A DNA stretch of 64,000 nt. It comes from Salvia splendens (taxonomy: Eukaryota > Streptophyta > Magnoliopsida > Lamiales > Lamiaceae). Under the pieces are notes generated by a model, which saw only the letters and a program-made list of their open reading frames with translations, was not told the DNA's origin and made no database searches. Positions 32,954-44,497 of the stretch are shown one piece after another. Within the stretch, counting starts at the first letter, position 1. Each line of letters begins with the position of its first letter. A program made the position numbers and the translations under genes. Where the stretch lies: assembly GCF_004379255.2 (NCBI RefSeq), contig NC_056038.1:23176061-23240060 (forward strand), written 5' to 3'.

Positions 32954-34130
32954 ATTGGCCGATTTTGGATGCACATTTGAACTTGCCAAACCACGTTGAA
33001 CGGTTTGAAGGGAACTTGCTCATGCCGGCTCCTATTTCGCTCTGCCCAGATGAACCACAGGATGAGGTAAGGCATAACGCGGCAGAGATGTTTCCGATCT
33101 TGTTGTTGGGTCCTTAACGACCACACTTCAATCCTGTCCGGAATGGTGTCGTTTACCCGGAGGGGTGGGGCTGACCCTCCAAACCACCTGTCAAACTCTC
33201 TCCAAACACAAGTTGCTCCCCACCCTCGAATGAAGAGGTGCTGAAGGGACTCGAAACTAGGGCTTCGTGGGCAGCATTGGCATTTCGATGCCAACTCGAT
33301 TTTCCTCCACTAGAGCTTGGTGTCGACCGGGATGCGATTTGAGAGAAGGCGCCAGTTAAAGATTGCAATGGACTTTGTAAGGCCAGCCCTCCATACATCA
33401 TCGAGCCCCTGAATTCTTGGTCTATGTGTGTGAATAGTCTCCCAGGTTGAAGCAAGCGAAAACTCCCCGAGCCGGGAGAGAGTCCATCTCGGGACGTCCG
33501 GCTCCCCCGAAAAGATAGGAGTATCCATAATTTCTGTGATTACCTCTTGCGGGAGTCCGGCCTAATTGTGGAGCAATTGAAGCTTGGCCTCGTCCCATGT
33601 TCCTTCCCTAAAGTAGTCCGAAACCAAGGAGGAAGGGGCACCCCTATCATCAAGGCAAAGTTCTCTTAGGGGGGAATTGCCTAGCCAAATGTCATCCCAA
33701 AACAAGACATCACCCTGACCGACCACCCATCTGATGTGAGGGTTTGCATGGTTTCTCGCCCTTAGGAGCCTTTTCCAAGTCGGGCTGTGTCTCTCGGATG
33801 GAGCGGCCGCAAGATTTTCTTTTAGTACTTTGCCTTCATATACCTTGCCCAAAGCGAGATTTGCTCTCGGAATCGCCACCACAGTTTTATGTTGAAAGCT
33901 CGGAGAACTTCTTTGAATTTTCTGATGCCGAGTCCCCTTCAGAAGTCGAAAGACAAATCTGGTCCCAGCCAATCCAGTGTGTCTTCTTTATCTCGCTTGT
34001 CGACCCCCAAAAAACCGAGCCAGTTGTTGGTCCAATTGCTTGAGGGCTCCAGAGGTTGGCTCAAAGGCCTGGAAGATGTGGAGTGGCACCGCCTCGAGTG
34101 TACTGTTAATAAGTTTGAGCCTAACTATTT
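32954..34130 (-). pseudogene. LINE fragment L-E: RT thumb, DDIWLG linker and zinc region
   Basis: Internal ORF2 fragment. From the right it contains the LDQQLARF-type thumb start (about 34,030), the SSPTWKRLL block, HIRWVVGQGDVLFWDDIWLG (about 33,690-33,740), the WDTI...RIPVDTKL region and zf-RVT with CQCCPRSP (about 33,280). It stops in the VWQVQMCIQN motif at about 32,954, before RNase H. Frameshifts lie near 33,300, 33,560 and 33,830-33,960. It is closest to L-D by eye. Both ends are truncated, so it is a fragment left by rearrangement. Confidence 0.8.
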
Positions 34131-34465
34131 CTTTTTCCAATTAAACATTTAACCAACAACTCCTAAAATCATGTGCCGACTAAGAAATGTATCATCTTAG
34201 CTGGGACGGAGGGAGTAGCTAAGAGCATCATTAACGCAGGTGGGTCAGACCGCACCGGCTCCTGGCCCGCGGCCTGCGTGTTAGAGGGGGGCTGGGACTG
34301 GCCTGGGGACTCTCCACCAGCCTGAGGCCGAGCCTAGTTGCGGTCCGGCCCGACGTTACACGCCCCCCGGGACGGGCCACAACTTAAATTTTTTTTTCAA
34401 ATTTGTTTTTTGAATTTTTTTTCCTATTTATTCTGGAGATAACCGACGAAAATTGATTCCACCAT
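34131..34465. other. Gene-free spacer with MITE-like ends
   Basis: About 335 bases without coding evidence. GGGACGGAGGGAGTA at about 34,203-34,217 matches the terminal inverted repeat of plant Stowaway (Tc1/Mariner) MITEs, ending at TA; no partner end is visible nearby. It is followed by AGAGCATCATTAACGC and a GC-rich stretch, then T-rich sequence, reminiscent of Harbinger/hAT-type MITE ends. Both identifications rest on short motifs. Confidence 0.4.
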
Positions 34466-34600
34466 TCTTTTTTTTTTATTTTAAACACCACGAGGGTGGA
34501 GGGTTAAGGCAGACCCACACCTGTGCATTGCCAAGACCATTGCAACGAACAAACAAAACATCGAGCCGCCCAAAAGTGACGACTCGCAAAGACCTATTAG
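34466..34600 (-). mobile_element. LINE 3' tail fragment L-F
   Basis: A T run near 34,468-34,478 followed by AAACACCACGAGGGTGGAGGG, a diverged version of the 3' block of L-B, L-C and L-D, and about 100 bases of 3' UTR-like sequence. Severely 5'-truncated; its other end lies in the first satellite monomer. Confidence 0.5.
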
Positions 34601-34604
34601 AGTA

Positions 34605-37391
34605 CAACGAGGGCATTTTTGTGCAAACTCGACGCAAAGATAATTAGATAATGACCATACTCCATTATTTCCCATCAATTATGATTTCCAACGCTAGTTG
34701 AAGTAGTAAAAAAGGACTAGTAACGAAAAAGTTATGGGCATCTAAAGATTTCAAAGTATACGGAGGGCGTTTTCGTGCAAACTCGACGAGGAGATAATTC
34801 GATAATGACCATACCATACTGTTTCCCATTAAATATGATTTCCCACGCAACTTGAAGTAGTCACAAAAGACGAGTAACGAAAAAGTTATGCGCCTCTGAA
34901 TATTTCAAAGTATGTGGAAGTGGCTGCCTAGGGCATTTTCGTACAAATTCGACGCAAAGATACTCAGATAATGACCATACAATAGTGTTTCCCATCAAAT
35001 ATGATTTCCAATGCAACTTGAAGTAGTCAAAAAGGACGAGTAACGAAGAAGTTATGGGCATCTGAAGATATCAAAGTATACGGAAGGGCTGCCTAGGACG
35101 TTTTCGTGCAAATTCAACGCAAAGATAATTAGATAATGACGATACCATCCTGTTTCCCATCAAATATGATTTCCAACGCAACTTGAAGTAGTAAAAAAGG
35201 ACGAGTAACGAAAAAGTTATGGGCATCTGAAGATTTCAAAGTATACGGAGGGCGTTTTCATTCAAACTCGACGAAGAGATAATCAGATAATAAACATACC
35301 CTACTGTTTCCCATCAAATATGATTTCCAACGCTAGTTTAAGTAGTCAAAAAGGATGAGTAACGAAGAAGTTATGGGCATCTGATGATTTCAAAGTATAC
35401 GGAAGGAGCTGTCTATGACATTTTTGTGCAAATTCGACGAAGAGATAATCAGATAATGACAATTACAAACTGTTTCCCATTAAATATGAATCCAAACGCT
35501 AATTGAAGTATTCAACAAAGACGAGTAACGAAGAAGTTATGGGCCTCTGATGATTTCAAAATATACGGAAGGGGCTGCGTAGGGCGTTTCGTGCAAATTC
35601 AACAAAAAGATAATCAGATAATGACCATACCATACTGTTTCCAATCAAATGTGATTTCCGACGCAACTTGAAGTAGTCAAAAAGGACGAGTAACGAATAA
35701 GTTATGGGCATCTGAAGATTTCAAAGTATACGGAATAGGCTGCCTAGGGCGTTTTCGTGCAAATTCGACGCAAAGATAATCAAATAATGATCATACCCCA
35801 ATGTTTCCCATCAAATATGATTTCTAACGCTACTTGAAGTAGTCAAAAAGGACGAGTAACGAATAAGTTATGGGCATCTAAAGATTTCAAAATATAAGGA
35901 AAGGGCTGCCTAGGCCGTTTTCGTACAAATTCAACAAAGTGATAATCAGATAATGATCATACTCCATTGTTTCCCATCAAATATGAATTCCAACGCTACT
36001 TGAAGTAGTCAAAAAGGACAAGTAACGAAGAAGTTATGGGTATCTGAAGATTTCTAAGTATTAGGAAGAGGTTGCCTAGGGCGTTTTCGTGTAAATTCGA
36101 CGAAAAGATAATCAGATAATGACCATACTCCACTATTTCCCATCAATTATGATTTCCAGCGTTACTTGAAGTAGTAAAAGAGGATGAGTAACGAAGAAGT
36201 TATGGGCATCTGAAGATTTCAAGGTATACGGAAGGGGTTTTCGTGCAAATTCGACACAAAGATAATCAGTTAATGACCATACTCCACTATTTCCAATCAA
36301 ATATGATTTCCAACGCAACTTGAATTAGTCAAAAAGGACGAGTAACGGAAAAGTTATGGGCATCTGAAGATTTCAAAGTATACGGAGGGCGTTTTCGTGC
36401 AAACTCGACGAAGAGAAAATCAGATAATGGCCATACCCTACTGTTTCCCATCAAATATGATTTCCAACGCTAGTTGAAGTAGTCAAAAAGAACGAGTAAC
36501 GAAGAAGTTATGGGCATCTGATGATTTAAAATTATACGGATGAGTTGTCTAAGGCGTTTTCGTGCAAATTCGACGAAGAGATAATCAGATAATAACCATT
36601 ACAAACTGTTTCCCATTAAATATGATTTCGAACGCTAATTGAAGTATTCAACAAGGACGAGTAACGAAGAAGTTATGGGCCTATGAAGATTTCAAAGTAT
36701 ACGGAAGGGGCTGCATAGGACGTTTTCGTGCAAATTCGACGAAGAGATAATCAGTTAATGACCATACCATACTGTTTCCCATCAACTATGATTTCCAACG
36801 CAACTTGAAATAGTCAAAAAGGACGACTAACGAAAAAGTTATGCGCCTCTGAAGATTTCAAAGTATGTGGAAGTGGCTGCCTAGGGCATTTTCGTACAAA
36901 TTCTACGCAAAAATAATTAGATAATGACCATACCATACTGTTTCCCATCAAATATGATTTCCAACGCAACTTGAAGTAGTAAAAAAGGACGAGTAACAAA
37001 AAACTTATTGGGATCTGAAGATTTCAAAGTATATGGAATGGGCTGCCTAGGGCGTTTTAGTGCAAATTCGACGAAGAGATAATCAGATAATGACCATACC
37101 ATACTTTTTCCCATCAACTATGATTTCCAACGCAACTTGAAGTAGTCAAAAAGGATGAGTAACGAAGAAGTTATGGGAATCTGAAGATTTCAAAGTATAC
37201 GGAAGGGGCTGCCTAGGGCGTTTTCGTGCAAATTCGACGCAAAGATAATCAGATAATGTCCCTTCCCCATTGTTTCCATCAAATATGATTTCCAACGCAA
37301 CTTGAAGTAGTCAAAAAGGACGAGTAACGAAGAAGTTATGCTAAAGATTTCAAAATATACGGGACAGGGGGCTGCCTAGGGCATTTTTGTG
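34605..37391. repeat. Satellite 1, left block (~165-bp monomers)
   Basis: Tandem array with a repeat unit of about 165 bp, recognisable by GTTATGGGCATCTGA at 35,051, 35,216, 35,370, 35,536, 35,701 and 35,867. Some monomers lack about 11 bases (the GGGCTGCCTAG region). Monomer variants recur in order about every 1,136 bp (7 monomers), indicating higher-order repeats. The monomer length is in the range of plant centromeric and subtelomeric satellites. The short frames in it recur with the monomer and are not genes. Confidence 0.92.
37277..37391. repeat. Satellite monomer segment duplicated at both cassette ends, left copy
   Basis: This 115-bp piece with the diagnostic CGGGACAGGGGGCTGCC is repeated at 53,293-53,412 (120 bp; the left copy lacks 5 bases). 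The variant is not seen in other monomers, so the two copies probably derive from one monomer split by the intervening cassette. Confidence 0.7.
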
Positions 37392-38291
37392 TCATTTTAT
37401 CAACTCAGAGTATCATTCTATCCGGCAAAACTATCATTCTATGCAATAAACCTAAGATATATCATTTTATCATTTTATAATTCAAAAGTATCATTTTATC
37501 AGTCAAAAGTATCATTCTATCCGGCAAAACTATCATTTTATGCAATAAACATAACATATATCATTTTATCATTTTAACATTTTATCAGTCAAAAGTATCA
37601 TTTTATCAACTCAGAGTATCATTCTATCCGGCAAAACTATCATTTTATGCAATAAACCTAACATATATCATTTTATCAGTCAAAAGTATCATTTTATCAA
37701 TTCAGAGTATCATTCTATCCGGCAAAACTATCATTCTATGCAATAAACCTAAGATATATCATTTTATCATTTTATAGGTCAAAAGTATCATTTTATCAGT
37801 CAAAAGTATCATTCTATCCGGCAAAACTATCATTCTATGCAATAAATATAACATATATCATTTTATCATTTTATCAGTCAAAATTATCATTTTATCAACT
37901 CAGAGTATCATTCTATCTGGCAAAACTATCATTTTATGCAATAAACCTAACATATATCATTTTATCATTTTTTAGTCAAAAGTATCATTTTATCAGTCAA
38001 AAGTATCATTCTATCCAGTAAAACTATCATTCTATGCAATAAAACTAACATATATAATTTTATCATTTTATCAGTCAAAAGTATCATTATATCAACTCAG
38101 AGTATCATTCTATCCGGCAAAACTATCCTTCTATGCAATAAACCTAACATATATCATTTTATCAATTTATAAGCCAAAAGTATCATTTTATCAGTCAAAA
38201 GTATCATTCTATCCGGCAAAACTATCATTCTATGCAATAAACATAACATATATCATTTTATCATTTTATCAGTCAAAAGTATCATTTTATG
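37392..38291. repeat. Satellite 2 (~99-bp units, TATCATTTTATC-rich)
   Basis: About nine tandem units marked by TATCCGGCAAAAC at 37,420, 37,520, 37,627, 37,718, 37,817, 37,916 (variant), 38,014 (variant), 38,113 and 38,212; spacing is mostly 98-99 bp, with 107 and 91 once each. Units are built from shorter TATCATT(T/C)TAT motifs. It sits only between satellite 1 and virus copy V1. A microhomology GCAATA links it to the viral sequence at 38,291. Confidence 0.9.
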
Positions 38292-38369
38292 CAATACGTG
38301 TTCTAACAACAAGGTTTTAACCAATAAGTTTGATGATTCAAAACTATCAAAATATAACCTGGGTACAAA

Positions 38370-38382
38370 TGGTATCAGAGCC
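38370..38382 (+). other. Viral tRNA-Met primer binding site (V1)
   Basis: TGGTATCAGAGCC matches the site complementary to the 3' end of plant initiator tRNA-Met. In Caulimoviridae this defines the genome origin and the minus-strand discontinuity. It is preceded by CTGGGTACAAA, the same sequence that forms the last bases of copy V2 at the palindrome centre. Confidence 0.9.
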
Positions 38383-38628
38383 ATTTTAATGGCGGTAATG
38401 GATGTTATTAGACCTATAAATTCAACTGTCTTAATACTCGAAACTGAAATGATCAGATTATCCTTAGGAATAACCTTAGTCAAAGAAACGTTGGAATTCA
38501 GGTTTGGCAAGCTTGTAAGACGGTTGGTAAGCCTTAAGTCTAGGTGTTCCACGCATAGTGTTCCCCTGCGACCAGTTTCTTAGATCTAGACCAACTCCTA
38601 ATCTTAATCTTTATCCCTCTATTTGAGT
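38383..38628 (+). other. Viral leader 3' of the primer site (V1)
   Basis: About 246 bases up to the ORF1 ATG. It holds a 64-codon small ORF (38,389-38,583). Bases 38,437-38,598 are also present in the same (plus) orientation at 53,128-53,292, although V2 itself is on the minus strand. Confidence 0.75.
38389..38583 (+). CDS. Small leader ORF, 64 codons, possible coiled coil
   Basis: Starts at ATG 38,389, six bases after the primer site, and ends at TAG 38,581-38,583, 45 bases before ORF1. Its middle part has regularly spaced Leu, Ile and Val with charged residues between (LETEMIRLSLGITLVKETLE), suggesting an amphipathic helix. Pararetrovirus leaders often carry short ORFs that control translation of the main ORF. 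The inverted copy at 53,128-53,276 keeps the C-terminal part of the frame open with few changes. I do not recognise a family. It may be a regulatory ORF or chance. Confidence 0.35.
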   Translation: MAVMDVIRPINSTVLILETEMIRLSLGITLVKETLEFRFGKLVRRLVSLKSRCSTHSVPLRPVS

Positions 38629-40485
38629 ATGGCCAGTAAGTTTAGAAGTCTTTTAGGAGCCAAAACCAAAAATAAAATGGATAAGAATATAGTTTTGAGT
38701 AATGAAACTTATGCTCCTATTAATTATTCAAACTGGAGTATTCCCGAAGAAAAAGTAGAAAATTTCTATGACATAAGTCTGTTTGATTTCAAGACAGCTT
38801 TCTTCATTAGAACTCATGAAGAAACTAGGAGTATTTTGCAAAAATCTGAAAGTTTCCCTCTTCTCAAAGAAGAATCCATAAAAAGATATAGAGAACAAAA
38901 ATATAGGTTTGCTCATTTTGGGCTTGCTCAAGTTGCTGTTAAGCCTCTTGTTCACATAGGAGTTGATACCCCTATACTTATTGTTCTTAGGGACAGAAGA
39001 TTAAAAAATTACAAAACTTCTATACTAGCTATAGTTCAAACTAATATTTGTAATGGCCCAATATACTTCAATTGCTCTCCAAATTTCTCTGTAGACCTTA
39101 CAGATCCTATGATTCTTGAATCCCTTGTTCTTGATGTTCAAATACAGGGAGATGAATTTCATCCTTGCAAAAATTTTGCTATCATGTTTAGAGTTTATCT
39201 TAGGCTTATGTCGTCTAACTTAAATCCTAAATTTAGTAAGAATCCCTTTTCAAAAGGAGAAACTATCCTTTTACAAGTAGATGTTGAGCAACCCACAACT
39301 TATACACCCAAACGTCTCAAATGGGATGAAATGACTATTCCAAATCAATTTATCATAAAAGAACCTCAAGCCCCAAGGAATATACAAAGAACAGAACCAT
39401 CTCAAATAATTGAAGGGCTAGATGGTATTATAACTGTTAAATTTGATAGAACAAATTCTTTCTCAAATTTTAGAAATAATAGAAGTTTCAGTTATGAAAA
39501 CAGTAGAGCCTCCTGTTCCGATATGCCAAGCACTTCGGAGAGAAACTGGACTTTCAAAACCCCCATACCTCAACCAAATTTAACTGTCGAAGAAAACATA
39601 AGCGACCCTTACTCACCTACTAGAAGTACTATGGTCATAACTTTTGATGAAGAATTTAAACCTGATATGGTTTATTTAAACAAAGAATTGAACAATCCTT
39701 GCTACAAAGAAAAAGAAAAATGGTTCAATAAGTTAAACATTAAAATTAAAAATAAAATAAGAGATGAATGGATGAAAGAAATGATAAAAATTAAATCAAA
39801 TTTCCTTTTTTATGATTTCATAGCCATATACCTATCTTCAGAAGGGTGGTATGATTGTTTTAAAAAACCAACTATTGAAGTCGGCTCAAACCTTATGAGA
39901 AAATGGTGTTCTTCAGAAAATAATGATATTTTTACTGCAATTCATCCCCCTCTTCAATCCTTAAAAATACAAACTTCCAAAGGAGAAATTATAGCTGATC
40001 CTTTCAAACGAACTAAAGTTAATGACCCTGGAGAAAATAGAGAATTTAGGAAAATTATTCAACAAAACAATTATGCAAACCAGGCTCTTCATACTATTGC
40101 AGGTCAATTGGATACTATTTTTTCAAATAACCTCTCTACTAGCAGACAAAGTATCCTTAATGATACTTCCAAACCTTTTTTCAAAAGTAATGAAATTTTA
40201 AAAAATAAGAATATTTCCTTTAATTCAAAAACTGAGAACCTTCTTAAAAAGCTTTCTGAAAACCTTGGCGAATCAAGTAAGCCAACTACAAATGTTATCC
40301 ATGAAAACCATGAGACGAGTACTGAGCAATCAAGATACTCTTCATCTGAAAAGGAAGATGATTTTGTTGAAAAATTAGAAGACGTTTTCAAAGATTCTAA
40401 TAATTCCCCTCTCAAAATAAATAAAATCTTCAAAGGGAGAAAATTTAATACAGCAAACCTTATTATAATAGACCCTCACCGGTAG
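38629..40485 (+). pseudogene. V1 ORF1 N-terminal part: movement protein and following region
   Basis: Open frame of 618 codons from ATG 38,629; an in-frame TTG six bases upstream is not a likely start. Residues of about 90-220 resemble the 30K-superfamily movement proteins of Caulimoviridae: a VHIGVDTPI stretch, the conserved Asp in FSVDLTDP, and MFRVYLRLMSSNLN. These proteins bind nucleic acid and pass virus through plasmodesmata. Downstream come a Ser/Thr-rich linker and a WFNKL...WYDCF region of unknown role, probably part of the coat precursor. The frame ends at TAG 40,483-40,485; comparison with V3 shows that ORF1 continues in another frame, so a frameshift lies at about 40,455-40,475. 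Confidence 0.8.
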
Positions 40486-41757
40486 ACTTACTATATGAAG
40501 AAAGAGGTCAATTCCATAAATCCAGTTATGACGGAACGTCAATAACTGAATGGAATATTGATGGAAAACCTGAATATGAAATTCTCAATACCTTACAAGA
40601 AATGGGAATGGCAAAAATGGCGTATAGATACGCAGGTATTTCTGAAAAAGAAGCTTGTGTCCTCCTTGTTAATGGCTTCACAGGCCAACTTAAAAATTGG
40701 TGGGATAACTCTTTAAGTTTGGAAAGCAAAGAAGAAATTCTTAATCATGTTATTAATATTGAAGATCAAGATGGAGATATACAAGAAGCAAGCGATGCTT
40801 GTGACTTTCTTGTTGTCACCATTTCAATGTATTTCATAGGAAATCCTAGAGAAGAGTATAATAGCTCTTCTATGGTTTTAAACAACCTTAGATGTCCTTC
40901 GTTATCTGATTACAGATAGTACAAAGACGTCTTTCTAACTCATGTCCTCAAAAGAAGTGATTGTAACCAAGCTTTCTGGAAAGAAAGATTCATAGCAGGA
41001 TTACCTAAACTTTTTAGTGAAAGAATAATACAAAAACTCAAAAATGATATTAACTCTGAAAATATCCCTTTCGAAAATATAACGTTTGGCCAATTATTTG
41101 TTTTTGTCAAAAAGGAAGGGTTAGCCCTTTGTATGGAAATAAAAATACAGAACAAATATAGAAAAGACAAACAAAAGGAGAAAAATGAATTAGGATGTTT
41201 CTGTGAAATGTTCGGGATCGAAAAAATTGAAGCTCCTTCCTCTAAGATCAAGAGGAAAACTAAAAAATTCAAAAAAGAATCACAAAGGCATGATAATTAT
41301 AAATCAACCCAAGGTAATTTTAGAAGAACAAAGCCTATAAGAAAATTTAAACCAACTAATAATAAAGATAGAAATGAAATAAAATGCTGGTATTGCAAAA
41401 AATCAGGGCACACTGAAGACCAGTGTTGGAAGAAAAAGAAGAAAAACATCAGATTATTAAGTAAACAAATTAATAACATGTTAAAAAAAGAAAATAATTC
41501 CTCAAAACTCTGAAAGTGAGTTAGAAATTGAAGAAATTCAAAATACTTCTGAAAGTAGCAATTACCATAGTAGTACTGAAAATGAAAAGGATATTTGCAA
41601 AGTTTGCATCAATACTATTTCCAAAGAAAACAAAGAGACTATTCTTGATCTTGTCCATTAAATTCCTGACAATGAAACAAGAGATGAATACCTTAAGAAA
41701 TTAAAAGACTTAATTCTTGAAGAACCTTCTACTTCCAAAAAGATTAATATCAAGGAA
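40486..41757 (+). pseudogene. V1 ORF1 coat-protein region with CCHC knuckle
   Basis: Encodes the capsid part of the polyprotein: a helical KMAYRYAGISEKEA...FTGQLKNWWDN region, a CEMFGIEKIEAPSSK basic stretch, and a zinc knuckle CWYCKKSGHTEDQCW at about 41,386-41,430, followed by Lys-rich and acidic segments. In caulimovirids the knuckle binds the pregenomic RNA. Breaks in this copy are TAG at 40,917-40,919 (Trp in V2), one extra A at about 41,508 that shifts the frame, and TAA at 41,659-41,661 (Gln in V2). A hAT element interrupts the sequence after 41,757. Confidence 0.85.
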
Positions 41758-42287
41758 TAGGGCTGACAATTTTTGACACGACACGATAACACGACACGAA
41801 CCGGCACGAAAATAATGGGTTTGGGTCAGAGCTTATTGGGTTCGTGTCCTTATCGGGTCGACCCGTTAAGGACACGAAAATTTCGTGTCGTGTTCGTGTC
41901 GGGTTCGTGTTATCCGTTAACAACGTGTCCGTGTCGTGTTCGTGTCGTGTTCGTGTTATCCGTTAACAAATAATATTTTAATATTATTAATTCTTATTAT
42001 TTTCATTTTTAATAGATTTAACCGTTATCAGGTCGTGTTGTTATCGAGTCGTTATCGTGTCATCTCGTGTACGTGTTGTTATCGTGTCGTGTTGACCCGA
42101 ATTGGTTCGTGTCGTTAATGGGTTCGTGTCGTGTTCGTGTCGTGTTCGTGTCTGAGGGTTTCGTGTCGTGTTCGTGTTCGTGTTTGAGGTTTACTTAACG
42201 GGTCGTGTTCGTGTTTGTTGTTATCGTGTTCGTGTCGTTATCGTGTCGACACGATAACGACCCGACACGCACGATTTGCCACCCCTA
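41758..42287. mobile_element. Non-autonomous hAT element (530 bp) inside V1 ORF1
   Basis: Starts TAGGGCTGACAA and ends TTGCCACCCCTA, imperfect terminal inverted repeats of the hAT type. It is flanked by the 8-bp duplication TCAAGGAA at 41,750-41,757 and 42,288-42,295. V2 has the uninterrupted site. The interior is a degenerate repeat of GTGTCGTGTTCGTGTC motifs and encodes nothing credible. It inserted after V1 and V2 separated, since only V1 carries it. Confidence 0.9.
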
Positions 42288-44497
42288 TCAAGGAACAATT
42301 CAGTTTAAACAAACTATGGGATGAATATCCTTATCAAAGTATATCCAAACAAATAACGACTAAGGACCTCCAAGGCGAGATTAACAATCTTAAGAAACAA
42401 ATTAATAAAGAATTTTATGAATTAAAAGAAAAAAACTTTGAGTTTGAAACAAGACTTTCTGTCATTGAAAATAATGCAGAAGTAAATAATTGGGAAAATC
42501 AGGAACAAGATTCAGCAAATAACTCCATAAAAGTCATCCAAGAAGTAATTTATCAAAAATGGCATGTTAACATAACTCTTGTTATAAATAATTTCAAAAC
42601 AAATATTATGGCTTTGGTTGACTCAGGAGCTGATCATAACATAATCAGAGAAGGAATTGTTCCTACTAAATATTGTGATAAAACAAAAGAAAAACTTTAT
42701 ACAACAAATAATAACCCTTTAAGAATTAGATACAAACTCTCCAAAGCCCATATCTGTAATGAAGGATATTGTTTCAAAAATATTTTCACAATTGTTGAAG
42801 ATATTACTTATAATATGATTCTAGGAACACCCTTCCTAACTCAAATCTATCCCTTCTATGTTGATGATAATGGCATCACTACCAATGTCCAAGGAAGAAA
42901 AATAAAATTTAAATTCATTTCTCATATCCTAAAACAAGAAATTCTTAATCTTCAAAACAGTTCTATTTTTAGGCAAATCAATAACATAACCCAAAAACAG
43001 AAACAGATAAGTTATTTAAAGGAAGAAATTCCTTTCCAAAGGATTAAAGAACAACTTGAAACTCCCAAATTCATTTCAAAAATCAAAGAAATAGAAGACA
43101 ATTTTATCCAAAAGGTTTGTAACGAAGTCCCCAATGCTTTCTGGGAAAGGAAGCATCATATAATCCATCTACCTTATGAAGAGGGTTTTCATGAAAGTAA
43201 GATTCCAACAAAATCAAGGCCTATCCAAATGAATCAAGAACTCCTTGAAGTTTGTAAGAAAGAAATCAACGACTTATTAAAGAAAAAGCTTATTAGGCCT
43301 TCAAATTCTCCGTGGAGCTGTTCAGCTTTCTATGTTATGAAACAGACAGAATTAGAAAGAGGAACTCCCAGGCTGGTTATTAATTTCAAACCTCTCAATA
43401 CAGTTTTAAAATGGATTAGACATCCAATCCCAAATAAGAGAGACCTCAGAAATAGACTGTATAGTTCCAAAATATTCTCCAAATTCGATCTTAAATCTGG
43501 ATTTTGGCAAATTCAAATTGCTGAGGAGGATAGATATAAGACAGCCTTCACAGTTCCCTTTGGACATTATGAATGGAATGTAATGCCCTTTGGCTTAAAA
43601 AATGCCCCCTCAGAATTCCAAAAAATCATGAATGATATTTTAAATCCTTACAGTCAATTCTGCATTGTCTACATTGATGATGTTCTTGTCTTTTCCCAAG
43701 ATCTTGATCAACACATAAGACATTTAGGAATTTTCTTAAAAACAATAGAGAAAAATGGTTTAGTCATTTCCACCCCAAAAATGAAACTCTTCCAAACTAA
43801 TGTTAGATTCCTGGGTTACGAAATTGACAAAGGAACCTTTAGACCCATCAGTAGGTCTATTACCTTCACAGACAAATTCCCTGATGAAATCAAAGACAAA
43901 ACACAATTACAAAGGTTCCTAGGGTGTTTGAACTACATCTCAGATTTCTTTCCCAACCTTAGAGAAACATGTAAACCTCTTTATCAAAGGCTTAAGAAAG
44001 ACCCCTCAAATTGGACAGAAGAACATACTAATGTTGTCAAAACTATCAAACAACAAGTCAAGACACTTCCATGTCTTGGCATACCCAATCCAGAAGCCTT
44101 TATGATCGTAGAAACAGACGCCTCCAACATAGGTTATGGAGGAATTCTTAAGCAAAGAATTAATTCAAAAGAAAATCTTGTCAGGTACCATTCTGGTATC
44201 TGGAATAATGCACAAATAAATTATTCCGTTATTAAAAAAGAAATTCTATCCATTGTTTTATGCATCCAAAAATTCCAAGATGACCTTTATAACAAAAAAT
44301 TCTTAATAAGGATTGATTGCAAATCAGCAAAAGAAGTTCTTACCAAAGATGTCCAAAATATTGTTTCAAAATAAATCTTTGCCAGATGGCAAGCAATTTT
44401 ATTTGATTTTGTAATTGAGTTTATTAAAGGAGAAAACAATTCTCTACCTGATTTTCTAACTAGAGAATTTCTTCAAGGTCACAATGACAGACTCTAG
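42288..44497 (+). pseudogene. V1 ORF1 C-terminal part: aspartic protease, RT and RNase H
   Basis: In frame from the hAT border to TAA 44,372-44,374. Protease: ALVDSGADHN at about 42,611-42,640, with LGTPFL at 42,820-42,840. RT: LVINFKPLN, KIFSKFDLKSGFWQI, MPFGLKNAP and YIDDVLVFS at about 43,672-43,698, then FLGYEI. RNase H: ETDASNIGYGG at about 44,110 with Glu and Asp positions following. Protease matures the polyprotein; RT-RNase H copies the pregenomic RNA to DNA. The TAA at 44,372 replaces a Gln codon of V2 near the RNase H end; the natural ORF1 stop is TAG 44,495-44,497, overlapping the ORF2 start by 14 bases. Confidence 0.9.

Noticed and set aside
32779..33294. Continuous minus-strand frame linking the zinc region of L-E with the L-D 5' UTR
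   Set aside because: It crosses the junction of two elements; the second half is leader sequence with no LINE protein similarity.
34680..37120. Recurrent ~60-codon minus-strand frames in satellite 1 with SYLMGNS...EFARKRP motifs
   Set aside because: They repeat with the 165-bp monomer and change with it; this is the translation of a satellite without other coding evidence.
37389..38291. Regularly spaced repeats that could suggest a CRISPR-like array
   Set aside because: Units are contiguous with no unique spacers, and the context is a plant genome; it is a simple satellite.
42215..44374. Long plus-strand frame that seems to begin inside the hAT element and run into protease-RT
   Set aside because: The first ~27 codons are hAT terminal sequence and the start is not an ATG; V2 shows the uninterrupted ORF1. 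It is a chance fusion made by the insertion.
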